Source: Aristolochia californica (lineage: Eukaryota; Streptophyta; Magnoliopsida; Piperales; Aristolochiaceae). From it: 64,000 bases of DNA. Position 1 is the first letter of the stretch. Each line of letters begins with the position of its first letter. The DNA is taken from positions 26,851,610 to 26,915,609 of the forward strand of contig JARWKL010000004.1 of assembly GCA_029961685.1 (NCBI GenBank). The letters run 5' to 3'. Both the position numbers and the translations under genes were made by a program. The notes beneath the pieces are model-generated. The model was not told the DNA's origin. It saw only the letters and a list, made by a program, of their open reading frames with translations, and did not search any database. Positions 13,271-24,116 of this stretch are shown here, piece after piece.

Positions 13271-15620
13271 GAGAATTTAATTTTATTCTCTTTAAAAGGT
13301 TTGGATCTATAGGTCATTTGCTTCTTTAACTTGTTTCAAGCATGCATATCCATTTTTTAAAACAGGTGTAGAAAAATCTCTTTCTTATAAAATTCCGAGC
13401 TATTAGAGTCAAACTAGTGGAATTTCCCAAACTTGGATAACAAAACTTTTGTGTTCATTTGTTGTGTGTGAATAAATTTTCTTTACTTACATTTGTTTAT
13501 TGCTTTAAATTATTTCCATACATAGACTTTAAAATTTTCATTTTGTTGTGATATATTTTCCTTTTATCTCTTTTTTTGTTTATGAGATGAAGGGCAAGTG
13601 AAAACTCATGTTTTCACTTAAGAAAAAAGTATACATCTTAAATGGAAATGCACAATGAGAAATGTAGAGAGAGATAATTCATAAAAGTGTCTGTAATTTT
13701 TTAGGAATTTTAAACTCTTTTTAGTTTTATATATCAAGTTCTGCAATCATCGAGAAATGGGGGAGGCGGGGGATTTTTCTCGGAGTGTTGACTCCTAATC
13801 CATAAGTCATTCCTAACAAAAGTATAGCCCGTTACGCATGATAAATCACTTTACAATCATCTATGATCGTTAGGTCAGCTTTTTTTAAATGTGCAAAAGA
13901 ATGTCTTGTTTGACTCGGGTAAATATCCCACCGCACGTTCACTTGAAAATTTAATGTTATTCTCTTGAAAGGTTTGGACCCATAGATCATACGCATCTTT
14001 ACCATGTGTCAAGCATGCATATTCATTTTTTAAAACATGTGTAGAAAAATCTCTTTCTTATAAAATTTCGAGCTATTAGGATTGAACTAGTGGAATTTCC
14101 CAAACTTGGATAACAAAACTTTTGGGTTCATTTGTGGTGTGTGAATAACTTTTCATTACTTACATTTTTTTATTTCTTTAAATTTTTTCCATTCATAAAC
14201 ACTAAAATTTTCATTTTGTTGTGATCTATTTTCCTTTTATCTCTTTTATTTGTTTACAAGATGAAGGGAAAGTAAAAACTCAAATTTTTTATTTAAGAAA
14301 AAAGTATACCTCTAAAATGGAAATGCACATTGTACAAATGCAGAGAGGGATATTTCCAAAAAGTGTCTGTAATTTTTAGGGGTTGTAAACTCTTTTTAGT
14401 TTTTATATATCAAGTTTTGCAATCGTTAGGAAAAGGAGGAGGCTGGGGATTTTTAACTGAGTGTTGATTCCTAATCCATAAGTCTTTCCATCAAAAAATA
14501 TAGCCCTTTACTCATACTAAATCACTTGACATTCAATTAGGATCATTAGGTCATCTTTTTGTAAATGGGCAAAATAATGGCTTGTTTGACTCGGGTAAAT
14601 ATCCCACCGCACGTTCACTTGAGAATTTAATGTTATTCTCTTTAAAAGGTTTGGATCCATAGGTCATTTGCTTCATTAACTTGTTTCAAACATGCATATC
14701 CATTTTTTAAAATAGGTGTAGAAAAATCACTTTCTTATAAAATTCCGAGCTATTAGAGTCGAACTAGTGGAATTTCCAAAACTTGGATAACAAAACTTTT
14801 ATGTTCATTTGTTGTGTGTGAATAAATTTTCTTTACTTACATTTGTTTATTACTTTAAATTATTTCCATACATAGACTTTAAAAATTTCATTTTCTTTTG
14901 ATCTATTTTCCTTTTATCTCTTTTTTTGTTTATGAGATGAAGGGAAAGTGAAAACTCATGTTTTCACTTAAGAAAAAAGTATACATCTTAAATGGAAATG
15001 CACAATGACAAATTTAGAGAGAGATAATTCATAAAAGTGTCAATAATTTTGTAGAAATTGTACACTCTTTTTAGTTTTTATATATCAAGTTCTGCAATCG
15101 TCGGGAAATGGGGGAGGCGGGGGATTTTTCACTGAGTGTTGACTTCTAATCCATATGTCATTCATAAAAAAAGTATAGCCCATTACGCATGATAAATCAC
15201 TTTACAATCATCTATGATTGTTAGGTCAGCTTTTTGTAAATGTGCAAAAGAATGGCTAGTTTGACTCAGGTAAATATCCCACCGCACGTTCACTTGAAAA
15301 TTTAATGTTATACTCTTTAAAGGTTTGGATCCATAGGTCATTCACATCTTTACCATATGTCAAACATGCATATCCATTTTTTTAAAACATGTGTAAAAAA
15401 ATTTCTTTCTTATAAATTCAAATCTATTAGGGTTGAACTAGTGGAATTTTCCAAACTTGGATAACAAAACTTTTGTGTTCATTTGTGGTGTGTGAATAAA
15501 TTTTCATTACTTTCATTTGTTTATTTCTTTAAATTCATTCCATTCATAAACACTAAAATTTTCATTTTGTTGAGATCTATTTTCCTTTTATCTCTTTTAT
15601 TTGTTTACGTGATGAAGGGA
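13271..15620 (+). repeat. Recent two-monomer satellite duplication
   Basis: Rare variants recur at an offset of about 1,350 bp (two monomers). AGAGTC before the GAACTAGTGG-like motif occurs near 13,404 and 14,753. CATAGACTTTAAAA occurs near 13,520 and 14,870, CTCATGTTTTCACTTAAG near 13,600 and 14,950, and CTTTTATTTGTTTAC near 14,240 and 15,590. The segment of about 13.27-14.27 kb therefore appears copied to about 14.62-15.62 kb. Confidence 0.7.
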
Positions 15621-18600
15621 AAGTAAAAACTCACTTTTTGATTTAAGAAAAAAATGTAGATTTAAAAAGGAAATGCACAATGCACAAATGTAGAGACAGA
15701 TAATTCCAAAAAGTGTCTATAATTTTTTAGGATTGTAAACAATTTTTAGTTTTTATATATCAGGTTCTGCAATCGTTGGGAAAAGAGGGAGGCGGAGGAT
15801 TTTTAACTGAGTGTTGACTCCCAATCCATAAGTCATTCCTTACAAAAAAATAGCCAGTTACGCATGATGAATCACTTTACAATCATCTATGATCGATAGG
15901 TCAGCTTTTGGTAAATGGGCAAAATAATGGATTGTTTGACTTGGATAAATATCCCACCGCACATTCACTTGAGAGTTTAATGTTATTCACTTTAATAGGT
16001 TTGGTTCCATAAGTCATTTGGATCTTTAACATGTTTCAAGCATGCCTATCCATTTTTTAAAACATGTGTAGAAAAATCTCTTTCTTATAAAATTCCGAGC
16101 TACTAGGATGGTACGAGTGGAATTTCCAAAACTTGGATAACCAAACTTCTGTGTTCATTTGTGGTGTATGAAAAGATTTTTTTTTTCTTACATTTGTTTA
16201 TTACTTTATATTCTCTCCATACATAAACCCTAAAATTTTCATTTTGTTGTGATCTTTTTGCCTTTTATCTCTTTATTTATTTAGGAGATGAAAGAAAAGT
16301 GAAAACTCAAGTGTTTTATTTAAGAAAAAAGTATACACCTAAAATGGAAATGCACAATGAACAAATGTAGAGAGAGATATGTCCAAAAAGAGTTTATAAT
16401 TTTTAGGGATTGCCAACTTTTTTTAGTTTTTAAATATCAGGTTCTACTGTCGTTGGGAAGAGGCGAAGGCGGGAGATTTTTAACTGAGTGTTGATAAGTC
16501 CTTCTATACAAAAATATAGCCTGTTATGCATGATAAATCATTTTACAATCACCTATGATCGTTAGGTCAACTTTTTGTAAATGGGCAAAATAATGGCTTG
16601 TTTGACTCGGGTAAATATCCCACCTCACATTCAATTGAGAATTTAATGTTATTCTCTTTAAAAGGATTGGATCCGTAGCTCATTTGCATCTTTAACTTGT
16701 TTCAAGCATGCATATCCATTTTTTAAAACATGTGTAGAAAAATCTCTTTCTTATAAAATTCCGAGCTAGTGGAATTTCCCAAACTTGGATTACAAAACTT
16801 TTGTGTTTATTTGTGGTGTGTGAATAAATTTTCTTTACTTACATTTTTTTATTGCTTTAAATTCTTTCCAAACATAAAGTCTAAAATTTTCATTTTTGTT
16901 GTGATCTATTTGCCTTTTATCTCTTTTTTTTGTCTACGAGATGAAGGGAAAGTAAAAACTCAAGTTTTGATTTAAGAAAAAAGTATACATCTCAAATGGA
17001 CAACCACAATGCACAAATGTAGAGAGAGATCATTCATAAAAATGTCAGTAACTTTGTAGGGATTTTAAACTCTTTTTAGTTTTTATATATCAAGTTCGAC
17101 AATGGTTGGGAAAAGGGGGAGGTGGGGGATTTTTCACTGAGTGTTGACTCCCAATCCAGAAGTCATTCCTTACAAAAATATAGCCCGTTAGGCAAGATAA
17201 ATCACTTTACAATCATCTATGATCGTTAAGTTAGTTTTTTGTAAATGGGCAAAATAATATCTTGTTTGGCTTGGGTAAATATCCCACCGCACGTTCACTT
17301 GAGAATCTAATGTTATTCTCTTTAAATGGTTTGGATCCTTTGGTCATTTGAATCTTTAACATGTTTCAAGCATGCTTATCCATTTTTTAAAACATGTGTA
17401 CAAAAATCTCTTTCTTATAAAATTCCGAGCTATTAGGGTTGAACCAGTGGAATTTCCCAAACTTGGATGACAAAAATTTAATGTTCACTTGTGGTGTGTG
17501 AATAAATTTTCTTTACTTACATTTGTTTATTTCTTTAAATTATTTCCATACAAAAACTTTAAAATTTTCATTTTCTTGTGATCTATTTTCCTTTCCTCTT
17601 TTTTTTTTTTTTGTTTCCGAGATGAAGGGAAAGTGAAAACTCAAATTTTGATTTAAGAAAAAAGTATACATCTAAAGTGGAAATGCACAATGCACAAATG
17701 TAGAAAGAGATAATTCCAAAATGTGTCTGTATTTTTAAGAGATTGTAAACTCTTTTTAGTTTTCATATATCAGATTCTGCAATCGTTGGGAAAAGGGGGA
17801 TGCGGGGGATTTTTAACTGAGTGTTGACTCCCAATCCATAATTCATTATTCCTTACAAAAATATAGCCCGTTACGCATGATAAATCACTTTACAATCATC
17901 TATGATCATTAGGTCTGCTTTTTGTAAATGGACAAAATAATGGCTTGATTGACTCGGGTAAATATCCCACCGCACGTTCACTTGAGAATTTAATGTTATT
18001 CTCTTTAAAAGGTTTGGATCCATAGGTCATTTGCATCTTAAACTTGTTTCAAGCATGTATATCCATTTTTTTAAACATGTGTAGAAAAATCTATTTCTCA
18101 TAAAATTCCAAGCTATTAGAGTTGAACTAGTGGAATTTTCCCAACTTGGAAAACAAAACTTTTGTGTTCATTTGTGCTGCGAGAATTAATTTTATATACT
18201 TACATTTGTTTATTGCATTAAATTCTATCCAAAAATAAACTCTAAAATTTTCATTTTGTTGTGATCTATTTGCCTTTTATCTCTTTTTTTGTTTTCGAGA
18301 TGAAAGGAAAGTGAAAACTCAAGTTTCTATTTAAGAAAAAAGTATACATCTAAAATGGAAATGCACAATGCAGAAATATAGAGAGAGATGATTCCAAAAA
18401 ATATCTGTAATTTTTCAGGATTGTAAACTCTTTTTAGTTTTTAAATATCAGGTTCTGCAATCGTCGGAAAAAGGGGGAGGCTGGGGATTTTTAACTCAGT
18501 GTTGACTACCAATCCATAAGTAATTCCTTACAAAAAAATAACCCATTACGCATGATAACTCACTTTACAATCATCTATGATCTTTAGGTCAGCTTTTTCT

Positions 18601-19702
18601 AAATGGGCAAAATAATGGCTTCTTTGACTCGGGTAAATTTCCCATCGTACGTTCACTTGAGAATTTAATTTTATTCTCTTTCAAAAGTTTGGATCCATAG
18701 GTCATTTGCATCTTTAACATGTTTCAAGCATGCATATCCATTTCTTAAAACATGTGTGGAAAAATCTCTTTCTTATAAAATTTCGTGCAATTTGAGTTGA
18801 ACTAGTGGAATTTCCCAAACTTTGTTAACAAAACTTTTGTGTTCATTTGTGATGTGTGAATAAATTTTATTTACATACATTTGTTCATTGCTTTAAATTC
18901 TTTCCATACATAAACTCAAAACAATTTCATTTTGTTGTGTTGTATTTGCCTTTTAACTCTTTTTTTTGTTTGCGAGATGAAGGGAAAGTGAAAACTCAAG
19001 TTTTGATTTAAGAAAAAAGTATACATCTAAAATGGAAATGCACATTGCACACATGTAATGTAGAGAGAAAAAATTCCAAAAAGTGTTTTTAATTTTAAGG
19101 GATTGTAAACTCTTTTTAGTTTTTATATATCAGGTTCTGTAATCTTTGGGGAAAAGGGGGAGGTGAAGGATTTTTAACTGAGTGTTGACTCCCAATCCAG
19201 GAGTCATTCATTACAAAAATATAGCCCGTTACGCATGATAAATCATTTTACAATCATATATGATCGTTAGGTCAGCTTTAGGTAAATGGGTAAAATAATG
19301 GCTTGTTTGCCTCGGGTAAATATCCCATTGCACGTTGACTAGAGAATTTAACATTATTCTCTTTAAAAGGTTTGGATCCATATGTCATTTGCATCTTTAA
19401 CATGTTTCAAGCATGCATATCCATTTTTTAAAACATATGTAGAAAAATCTCTTTCTTATAAAATTCCGAGCTATTAGGGTTGAACTATTGGAATTTCCCA
19501 AAAATTGGATAACAAAAATTTTGTGTTCATGTGTGGTGTGTCAATAAATTTTCTTTACCTACATTTGTTTATTCCTTTAAATTCTTTCCATACATAAACC
19601 CTAAAATTTTCATTTTGTTGTGATCTATTTGCCTTTTATCTCTTTTTTTGTTTACGAGATGAAGGGGAAGTGAAAACTCAAGTTCTGATTTAAGAAAAAA
19701 GT
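15621..19702 (+). repeat. Satellite block up to the viral insertion
   Basis: Monomers start at 16138, 16790, 17468, 18151, 18826 and 19510, spaced 652-684 bp. The last copy is cut after about 193 bp, just past GATTTAAGAAAAAAGT, where non-satellite sequence begins. The 16,138 copy has small deletions that shorten it to 652 bp. No gene and no higher-order pattern was seen. Confidence 0.9.
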
Positions 19703-19748
19703 CTGCTAGAGACTCGTTTTGTTGTTCCCCCCGTAACCCCCCTAAAAA
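19703..19748 (+). other. Left end of viral insert, C-rich segment
   Basis: Short non-coding viral sequence between the satellite junction and the primer binding site. It contains two runs of six C separated by GTAA (about 19,727-19,742). In a circular viral genome this would be the last part of the leader before the reverse-transcription start. A 10-nt motif GCTAGAGACT here (19,705-19,714) recurs in the leader at 26,659-26,668. Confidence 0.6.
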
Positions 19749-19760
19749 TGGTATCAGAGC
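19749..19760 (+). promoter_or_regulatory. tRNA-Met primer binding site
   Basis: TGGTATCAGAGC is complementary to the 3' end of plant initiator tRNA-Met, the primer for minus-strand DNA synthesis in Caulimoviridae and in many Copia elements. The match covers 12 nt and then departs (TGAG follows), so it is shorter than the up to 18 nt of some viruses. By convention it marks position 1 of a caulimovirid genome, and all recognised viral genes lie downstream on the same strand. Confidence 0.85.
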
Positions 19761-19808
19761 TGAGTAGTAGACTTGGTTTAATATGTGTCGAAGAAGTCAA
19801 AGCTTAAC

Positions 19809-19827
19809 TTTGATTCTTTCTGTTTAG
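19809..19827 (+). promoter_or_regulatory. Candidate 3' splice site before the first viral frame
   Basis: A pyrimidine-rich stretch ends in TTTCTGTTTAG just before GAATAC. It fits a plant splice acceptor, and the TAG is also the stop that opens the following frame at 19,828. That frame has no ATG near its start. Rice tungro bacilliform virus and cauliflower mosaic virus are known to splice from a leader donor to an internal acceptor; use of this site is inference. Confidence 0.4.
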
Positions 19828-20586
19828 GAATACATACTCCCAAAACAGTTACGACCCATACCGGTCACATCCCATGTAACATTTGTAAGGAACAAATGTA
19901 CTAATGAACCAAAGACCCCAACTAGTAGGTTAGAAGGAACTCAAGGTCCTTCTTACTACACTGTGTTGAAAACTGGACACACAAATGTTTGTCCAACAAT
20001 AGGCTATCCACATGGATGGCATGACAAGAATAATCCAATATTAAATAATATAATGGATTTAGTTGGTGATATGCATCACAGCTTCTTTATGAAAAGATGC
20101 TGGGAAAAATACACCCCAGAAAGCGTTGCTTTCCTATGCTTAGGAATAGAGAGTGACGTTAATGAACAGGTACAGAAACTCAAGAGAAGAATTAATGCCC
20201 ATCTTGAGGTACTTAAAACAGGAAATACTGAAGAAACAATACGTTTCCTTACAGATCTACAAAGCTATGTGGATCAAGGAATAAATCCTTCTAGGATCTT
20301 AGAACCTATCCGAGAAGCAAAAATAAAAATGGTTAACAACAAACCATGTAAAAAGGAGTTACAAGAAGTAATTTGCAAAATATCTTCTGTAAAAACTCAT
20401 CAAAGAACAAATAGAGATCGTCTTATACGAGACATCTACGCCTTAACTCAAAATGAGGAATTGAGATAACTAGTTATACAACACATCTCTCCTTTCATCA
20501 CCTTGTATCAATTGGAATGATTGATTGAAATCCTGTTCCAAAAATTAGAAGAAACCTCAACTCATCTAAAATTCCTAAATGTCTGA
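19828..20586 (+). pseudogene. First viral frame (ORF VII position), AUG-less, broken
   Basis: An open frame of about 252 codons in the position of caulimovirus/soymovirus ORF VII; I do not recognise the family. The first 213 codons are uninterrupted (19,828-20,466). There is no ATG in the first 70 or so codons; the first in-frame ATG is near 20,053. A TAA at 20,467 and a TGA at 20,518 interrupt it, but the same frame stays otherwise open to a TGA at 20,584-20,586 that overlaps the movement-protein start, so I take the longer form as ancestral. Visible features are a segment with TGHTNVCPTIGYPHGWHDK and then a charged, mostly helical-looking region (about residues 100-210) rich in E, K and R. 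Start could be non-AUG, as in rice tungro bacilliform virus ORF I, or supplied by splicing. Confidence 0.6.
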
Positions 20587-21313
20587 ACAAATAGGAATAG
20601 AATGTACTTCTCTCCAAAACAATGTTCATATACATCATGAAACACAGGGAGAATACGATGAACATCCTAATCTAATGCAGGATGGACAAAAGTGGACAAT
20701 AAGTATCCCTCGGATAACTGAAGTCTACAACAAAGATTGGACTGAATTCTAAAAGAAATCCTTCGTCTTCCAGAAGGAACTATCTGTAGAAATACAGGAT
20801 ACCAACTCAGGTACTTTCTGCTACAGATTATTAAGTGAATCTGACTTAGTGAAGCTAAAAAGATTCAAATATGTCCATTATGGACTAGTTCGTATAGGAT
20901 TAGGCCCCTTAATACGAATCAATCAGAATTTACCCTTCATAGCAGCTATAGTAGATAACTCTATGAAGAATAATTTTGAAAAAGCCCTACTTGGAGGAGT
21001 TAGAGCAAACTTAGGATTAGGCCCAGTATCCTTTACAACATGGCTCAATCTACAAATAGATTTAGAAGACAAGCACATCCAAGATACCTTGTCCCTAAAA
21101 ATCTATACAGACAACTGGTCGAAAAATGGAATTCAACCAGGAAGAAGAATTATGCGCATACTTGTATGCATAGTAGCCCAAGGAATCAACACTGGAAAGG
21201 TTCCAGTTAAAGATTCAAAGAAACTCATAGAATTAGCCAAAAACATTGGTTATTCTAAAAACTTGACTATAGAAGAACTTGACCCTAGAGAGTTAACATG
21301 GCCAATAGAATGA
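20579..21313 (+). pseudogene. Viral movement protein (30K superfamily), one stop
   Basis: ORF I homologue, 244 codons including one premature stop, ATG to TGA. Proteins of this family bind to plasmodesmata and carry virus between cells. Recognition rests on the 30K core typical of caulimovirids: FKYVHYGLVRIGLGPLIR (about residues 96-113), a hydrophobic strand with IAAIVDN, the GGVRANLGLGPVSFTTW segment (about 138-154) and LKIYTD. TAA at 20,750-20,752 (codon 58) breaks an otherwise open frame; the residues on both sides read as continuous protein. It is shorter than the roughly 300 residues usual for the genus, mainly at the C terminus. Its ATG overlaps the likely end of the previous frame, and its TGA overlaps the next ATG. 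Confidence 0.85.
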
Positions 21314-21535
21314 GTAGTCCAACCTTTGGCACCCAGACACTTTCCCCTCTCTCGAAAAACCATAAAAGAGATAGAAGGAAAACTAGTGATGACAAACACT
21401 AGATCTAGCTTTTCCATCGAATAGGACAGACCCTCTACCTCAACAAGTAGAGCCTCAAACAGTTCCCGTTTTGAAGGAATAGGAAATCCAAGGCCCAATG
21501 CTTATGTTCCTCTTCACATAGATGATGGCACATAA
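21310..21535 (+). pseudogene. Short viral frame after movement protein, frameshifted
   Basis: An ATG at 21,310 overlaps the movement-protein stop (ATGA). This frame runs 30 codons to TAG at 21,400. From about 21,395 the frame one base over is open (with one TAG at 21,422) to TAA at 21,533-21,535, inside the start of the next gene. I read it as a small protein of about 75 residues, rich in S, T, R and K, broken by one frameshift and one stop. Position matches the small ORF Ib/II region of soymoviruses. No domain is recognised, and it could instead be a decayed extension of the movement-protein region. Confidence 0.45.
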
Positions 21536-21941
21536 CCCATACAAAGCCTTAGGTCCACCTATAGGAAATAGTGACATCGTCATCAATTCCAATCAAACCT
21601 TAGAGTCTTTTGGTAAGACCCTTAATAGGTTAGAACAAATTGTTGAAAACCTTCAACAGAAAATAGATTTCCTCTACGATGAACATAAACATAGAGAACT
21701 AATAAAGTGTCAAAACATCCTAGAAAATATTCTAGAAAAGATTGACCATGGAAATAGTCCTGTTTTCTTCAAAGAGTTAACAGAACTTAAACTAAGTTTA
21801 GATAATCTAAAAAAAGATAAAATGCAAGAACTTTTAACAGAAGTCTTAGCATTGAAAGAACATCTAGGTTCAAAAGAACGCCTAGGTTCTCCCGGTCCAT
21901 CGAGGTATAAAACACCTTTTACACCTTGGACACCAGAATGA
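21522..21941 (+). CDS. Virion-associated-like coiled-coil protein (ORF III type)
   Basis: Intact 139-codon frame starting with two ATGs and ending in TGA. Caulimovirus virion-associated proteins of similar size form coiled-coil tetramers on the capsid through an N-terminal helix and bind nucleic acid with a basic, proline-rich C terminus; they also contact the movement protein. Here about residues 28-115 are heptad-like with L/I/V spacing and many E, K, Q (for example LNRLEQIVENLQQKIDFL), and the C terminus is proline-rich (GSPGPSRYKTPFTPWTP). It overlaps the previous frame by 14 nt and its TGA is inside the ATGA that starts the next frame. Assignment rests on size, position and coiled coil, not on a catalytic motif. 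It is open, but no viral expression is expected from this dead copy. Confidence 0.7.
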   Translation: MMAHNPYKALGPPIGNSDIVINSNQTLESFGKTLNRLEQIVENLQQKIDFLYDEHKHRELIKCQNILENILEKIDHGNSPVFFKELTELKLSLDNLKKDKMQELLTEVLALKEHLGSKERLGSPGPSRYKTPFTPWTPE

Positions 21942-22147
21942 TCTATAAAAAGAAACTTTTAGATCGTACAAAATTAAAAAGAGAAATCCTTGACCTCGCT
22001 TTACTCCAAAGAAATACTCTTCAGCCAGAAGGTAATACAATCCCAACAATGGTATGGTATTACTATTTTTGGGAAAGATATTCTGATCGCATCTACAACC
22101 TTAGATGCAAGATGAAGAAAAGAAAGATAAACCTTTTAGCTTTGTAA
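21938..22147 (+). CDS. Small viral ORF, first of a paralogous pair (69 aa)
   Basis: Intact ATG-to-TAA frame. The ATG overlaps the stop of the coiled-coil gene (ATGA); a longer reading from an upstream TTG is possible but unneeded. The protein is very basic and aromatic: it starts MIYKKKLLDRTKLKR, has a YYYFWERY cluster near residue 41, and ends in a KMKKRK stretch before LLAL. It aligns end to end with the next frame (both begin MI-x-K/R-x-K/R-LLD and both end LAL; about one third of positions identical by eye). Function unknown. The basic residues would suit nucleic-acid binding, but that is only a guess. I do not recall a described caulimovirid with such a pair. Confidence 0.65.
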   Translation: MIYKKKLLDRTKLKREILDLALLQRNTLQPEGNTIPTMVWYYYFWERYSDRIYNLRCKMKKRKINLLAL

Positions 22148-22148
22148 A

Positions 22149-22364
22149 ATGATCTGTAGAGCAAGACTACTAGATCAACTTCGTCTGGTACGGTCAATGC
22201 AAGCCCAAAATTGGCAAGCCAAAGAAACTCTCACACCAGTAAATGAAACCGATATAGCTTATCAAGCATATCTGAATGAATGGTGGAGATTAACCCGTAG
22301 AGAAGTTCTACTACGGTATCTGATCAAAAAGGTTCAACGGAAGCTTCAAGAATTAGCTCTATGA
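22149..22364 (+). CDS. Small viral ORF, second of the paralogous pair (71 aa)
   Basis: Intact frame whose ATG lies one base after the stop of its sister (TAAAATG) and whose TGA overlaps the capsid ATG (ATGA). It begins MICRARLLDQLRLVR, has EWWRLTRREVLLRYLIKK around residues 44-61 and ends QELAL. Shared with the sister: the MI...LLD start, R15, TL-x-P at 27-30, a Y...W-x-R...R...LR...KK core and the LAL end. The upstream copy is richer in Lys and Tyr, this one in Arg and Trp. Tandem duplication inside the viral genome, then divergence, is the simplest explanation. Function unknown. Confidence 0.65.
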   Translation: MICRARLLDQLRLVRSMQAQNWQAKETLTPVNETDIAYQAYLNEWWRLTRREVLLRYLIKKVQRKLQELAL

Positions 22365-24116
22365 CAGAGTTTTTCTATTTAATGGATATGGAAGCCCCAT
22401 TACCATTAGGCCTTCTTGACATCACTGGATGGCTTAAAAACCTAGTGTACCTTGCAACACCTTGCATAACACCTAGAAGAAAAAAGGATCCAGCACCACT
22501 TGCTTTTAGGATCGCTTCAAAAGCATCATCCTCCACCGATGATGAAGTTTACGCAAAATATAATACCTTCGGTCACCAACCGATTTATTATGTTCAAGAG
22601 GAAAAACCTTCCTCTAGTAAACAACAAGAGCAACACGACAGTGAACCAGAAGCCATGGAACCTGATGAAGTTGCAGAAGAAAATACCAGGAAAATAGACT
22701 ACTTTGCTAAAGACAAAAAGGCAGATGATCTTGGTAAAAGATTTCGAATGCTTCATGGTAGCGACCATTTTGAAGCAGAAACTTCAAGGGTACGAGACAC
22801 CCACATGGAAGATAGCTTTCAAGATAACTTCCGAAATCGTACTGCGGTTCACCCACAAGAACGAGAAAGTTTCTCCCACTCCAAAATATCCCTGGGAGGA
22901 CAAAGGTATGTGACAAAATACACAAATGTCGATCCTTCAAATGCTACTAAGGGACACCAAACCATAGATAGCATAAACCCTTTTGGATTTTACCTCAACT
23001 TGGATTGCCCCAAGGATGGAGAAAATGTCCTTAAAGATTGGGAAAGAAGCATGAGCAATGCTGCAAATATGCATGAATCTTGGAACCAAGAATCAGCATT
23101 TAATTTCTTTACCCATGCTTTATAGGGTAATGTAGCTCATTGGTGGGACAACCTTCCCAAAGACCAAAAATGAGCTAATACCTCAATATTGATAACCAAT
23201 ATCTTGAAAGGATTAGTGGCTAAGATATCAAAGGAATTTCTAGGAATACATCCAACCCTAGAAGCCTATAATGAGAGTACTAAACAAAGAACACATTTAG
23301 AAACTCTTCAGAAATTAAACAAGTTCCAAATCTGTAACATTTGTTTTTATGAGAAGTATTACTGTGAGTTTGCAAGTTACTTCTATAAACTGCAAAAAGA
23401 AAACCAGAAACCTTATCTATCTATCTTTTATTCAAAATTGCCAGAACCTTTTGCACATGTAGCTGAAAAAGACTACATTATAAAATTTTGACAAAACAAT
23501 CCAGAACATGGTACTTTAACCATGGATAATTTTCTAAACATTGATACTTTAGGAAGAAGATATCGATTTGTACAAGACATGTTGGCAAATCTTTGTGAAG
23601 CCCAAAAACTACAAAAGAAAAGTAGTAAGGCAAATAAACAAACATTATGTTGTTCAAACCAGAACAAAAATGTAGGAGCTTATGGTTGTAAAACCACCTC
23701 CCATAAGCAACGAAAATATCCTAAGAAATATCAATAGAAAAAATTTAGGATACAAAAAAAGTTCTACAACCAGGTATACTTCTAAAAAGAAATACTTTAA
23801 GAAAAGAACAAATTCTGGCCCTCCCACATCCAGTCAAGGGTCAAATGCATACTGCCCCAAGGGGAAAACCCTAAGCAAATGCAAATGCTGGATATGCCAG
23901 AAAGAAGGACATTTTGCAAAAGATTGTCCAAATGATAAACAACAATGGCGGTACAGTACTTACATGTTACTAGCCGAAGAAAAAGGATTGGAAATCATCC
24001 ATTATGATGACATCCAGTCAGGAGATGAGGTCTATGAACTTCATCTAGAAACTGAGTCTTCCTCCTCAAAAAACTCAGAAAATATGAGTGACTCTTCAGG
24101 CACAACCTTTGCCTAA
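22361..24116 (+). pseudogene. Viral capsid protein (ORF IV) with zinc knuckle, broken
   Basis: The capsid precursor (GAG equivalent) that packages viral RNA and DNA. One frame runs from 22,361 to 23,734 with in-frame stops TAG 23,123, TGA 23,171 and TGA 23,489. A frameshift near 23,700-23,740 moves coding to the next frame, which ends in TAA at 24,116. Landmarks are an acidic N-terminal stretch (EPEAMEPDEVAEE), a capsid core around the first stop with a Trp-Trp pair just after it (ALxGNVAHWW pattern), a Lys-rich region with cysteines, a Lys/Arg/Tyr-rich stretch (YTSKKKYFKKR), the CCHC knuckle and a Ser/Glu-rich acidic tail. The length of about 580 codons is above the 440-490 usual for caulimo- and soymoviruses. 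The N-terminal start overlaps the previous stop. Confidence 0.85.
23886..23927 (+). other. CCHC zinc knuckle of the capsid protein
   Basis: The residues CWICQKEGHFAKDC fit C-x2-C-x4-H-x4-C exactly. This retroviral-type zinc knuckle is present in all caulimovirid capsid proteins and binds the packaged RNA. It sits in the shifted frame downstream of the frameshift near 23,700-23,740 and follows a Lys-rich stretch, the usual order in the family. All four zinc ligands remain. Confidence 0.95.

Noticed and set aside
16769..16975. Plus-strand hydrophobic small ORF (also at 7,878 and 46,416)
   Set aside because: The apparent membrane segment comes from the T-rich satellite stretch (TTTATCTCTTTTTTTG); it is not conserved as a frame between monomers.
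1..19702. CRISPR-like array
   Set aside because: The repeats are contiguous 675-bp monomers with no unique spacers, in a plant-type context.
22500..22940. Alternative frames on both strands within the capsid gene
   Set aside because: They overlap the capsid frame, which has family features and the zinc knuckle; the overlapping frames have none.
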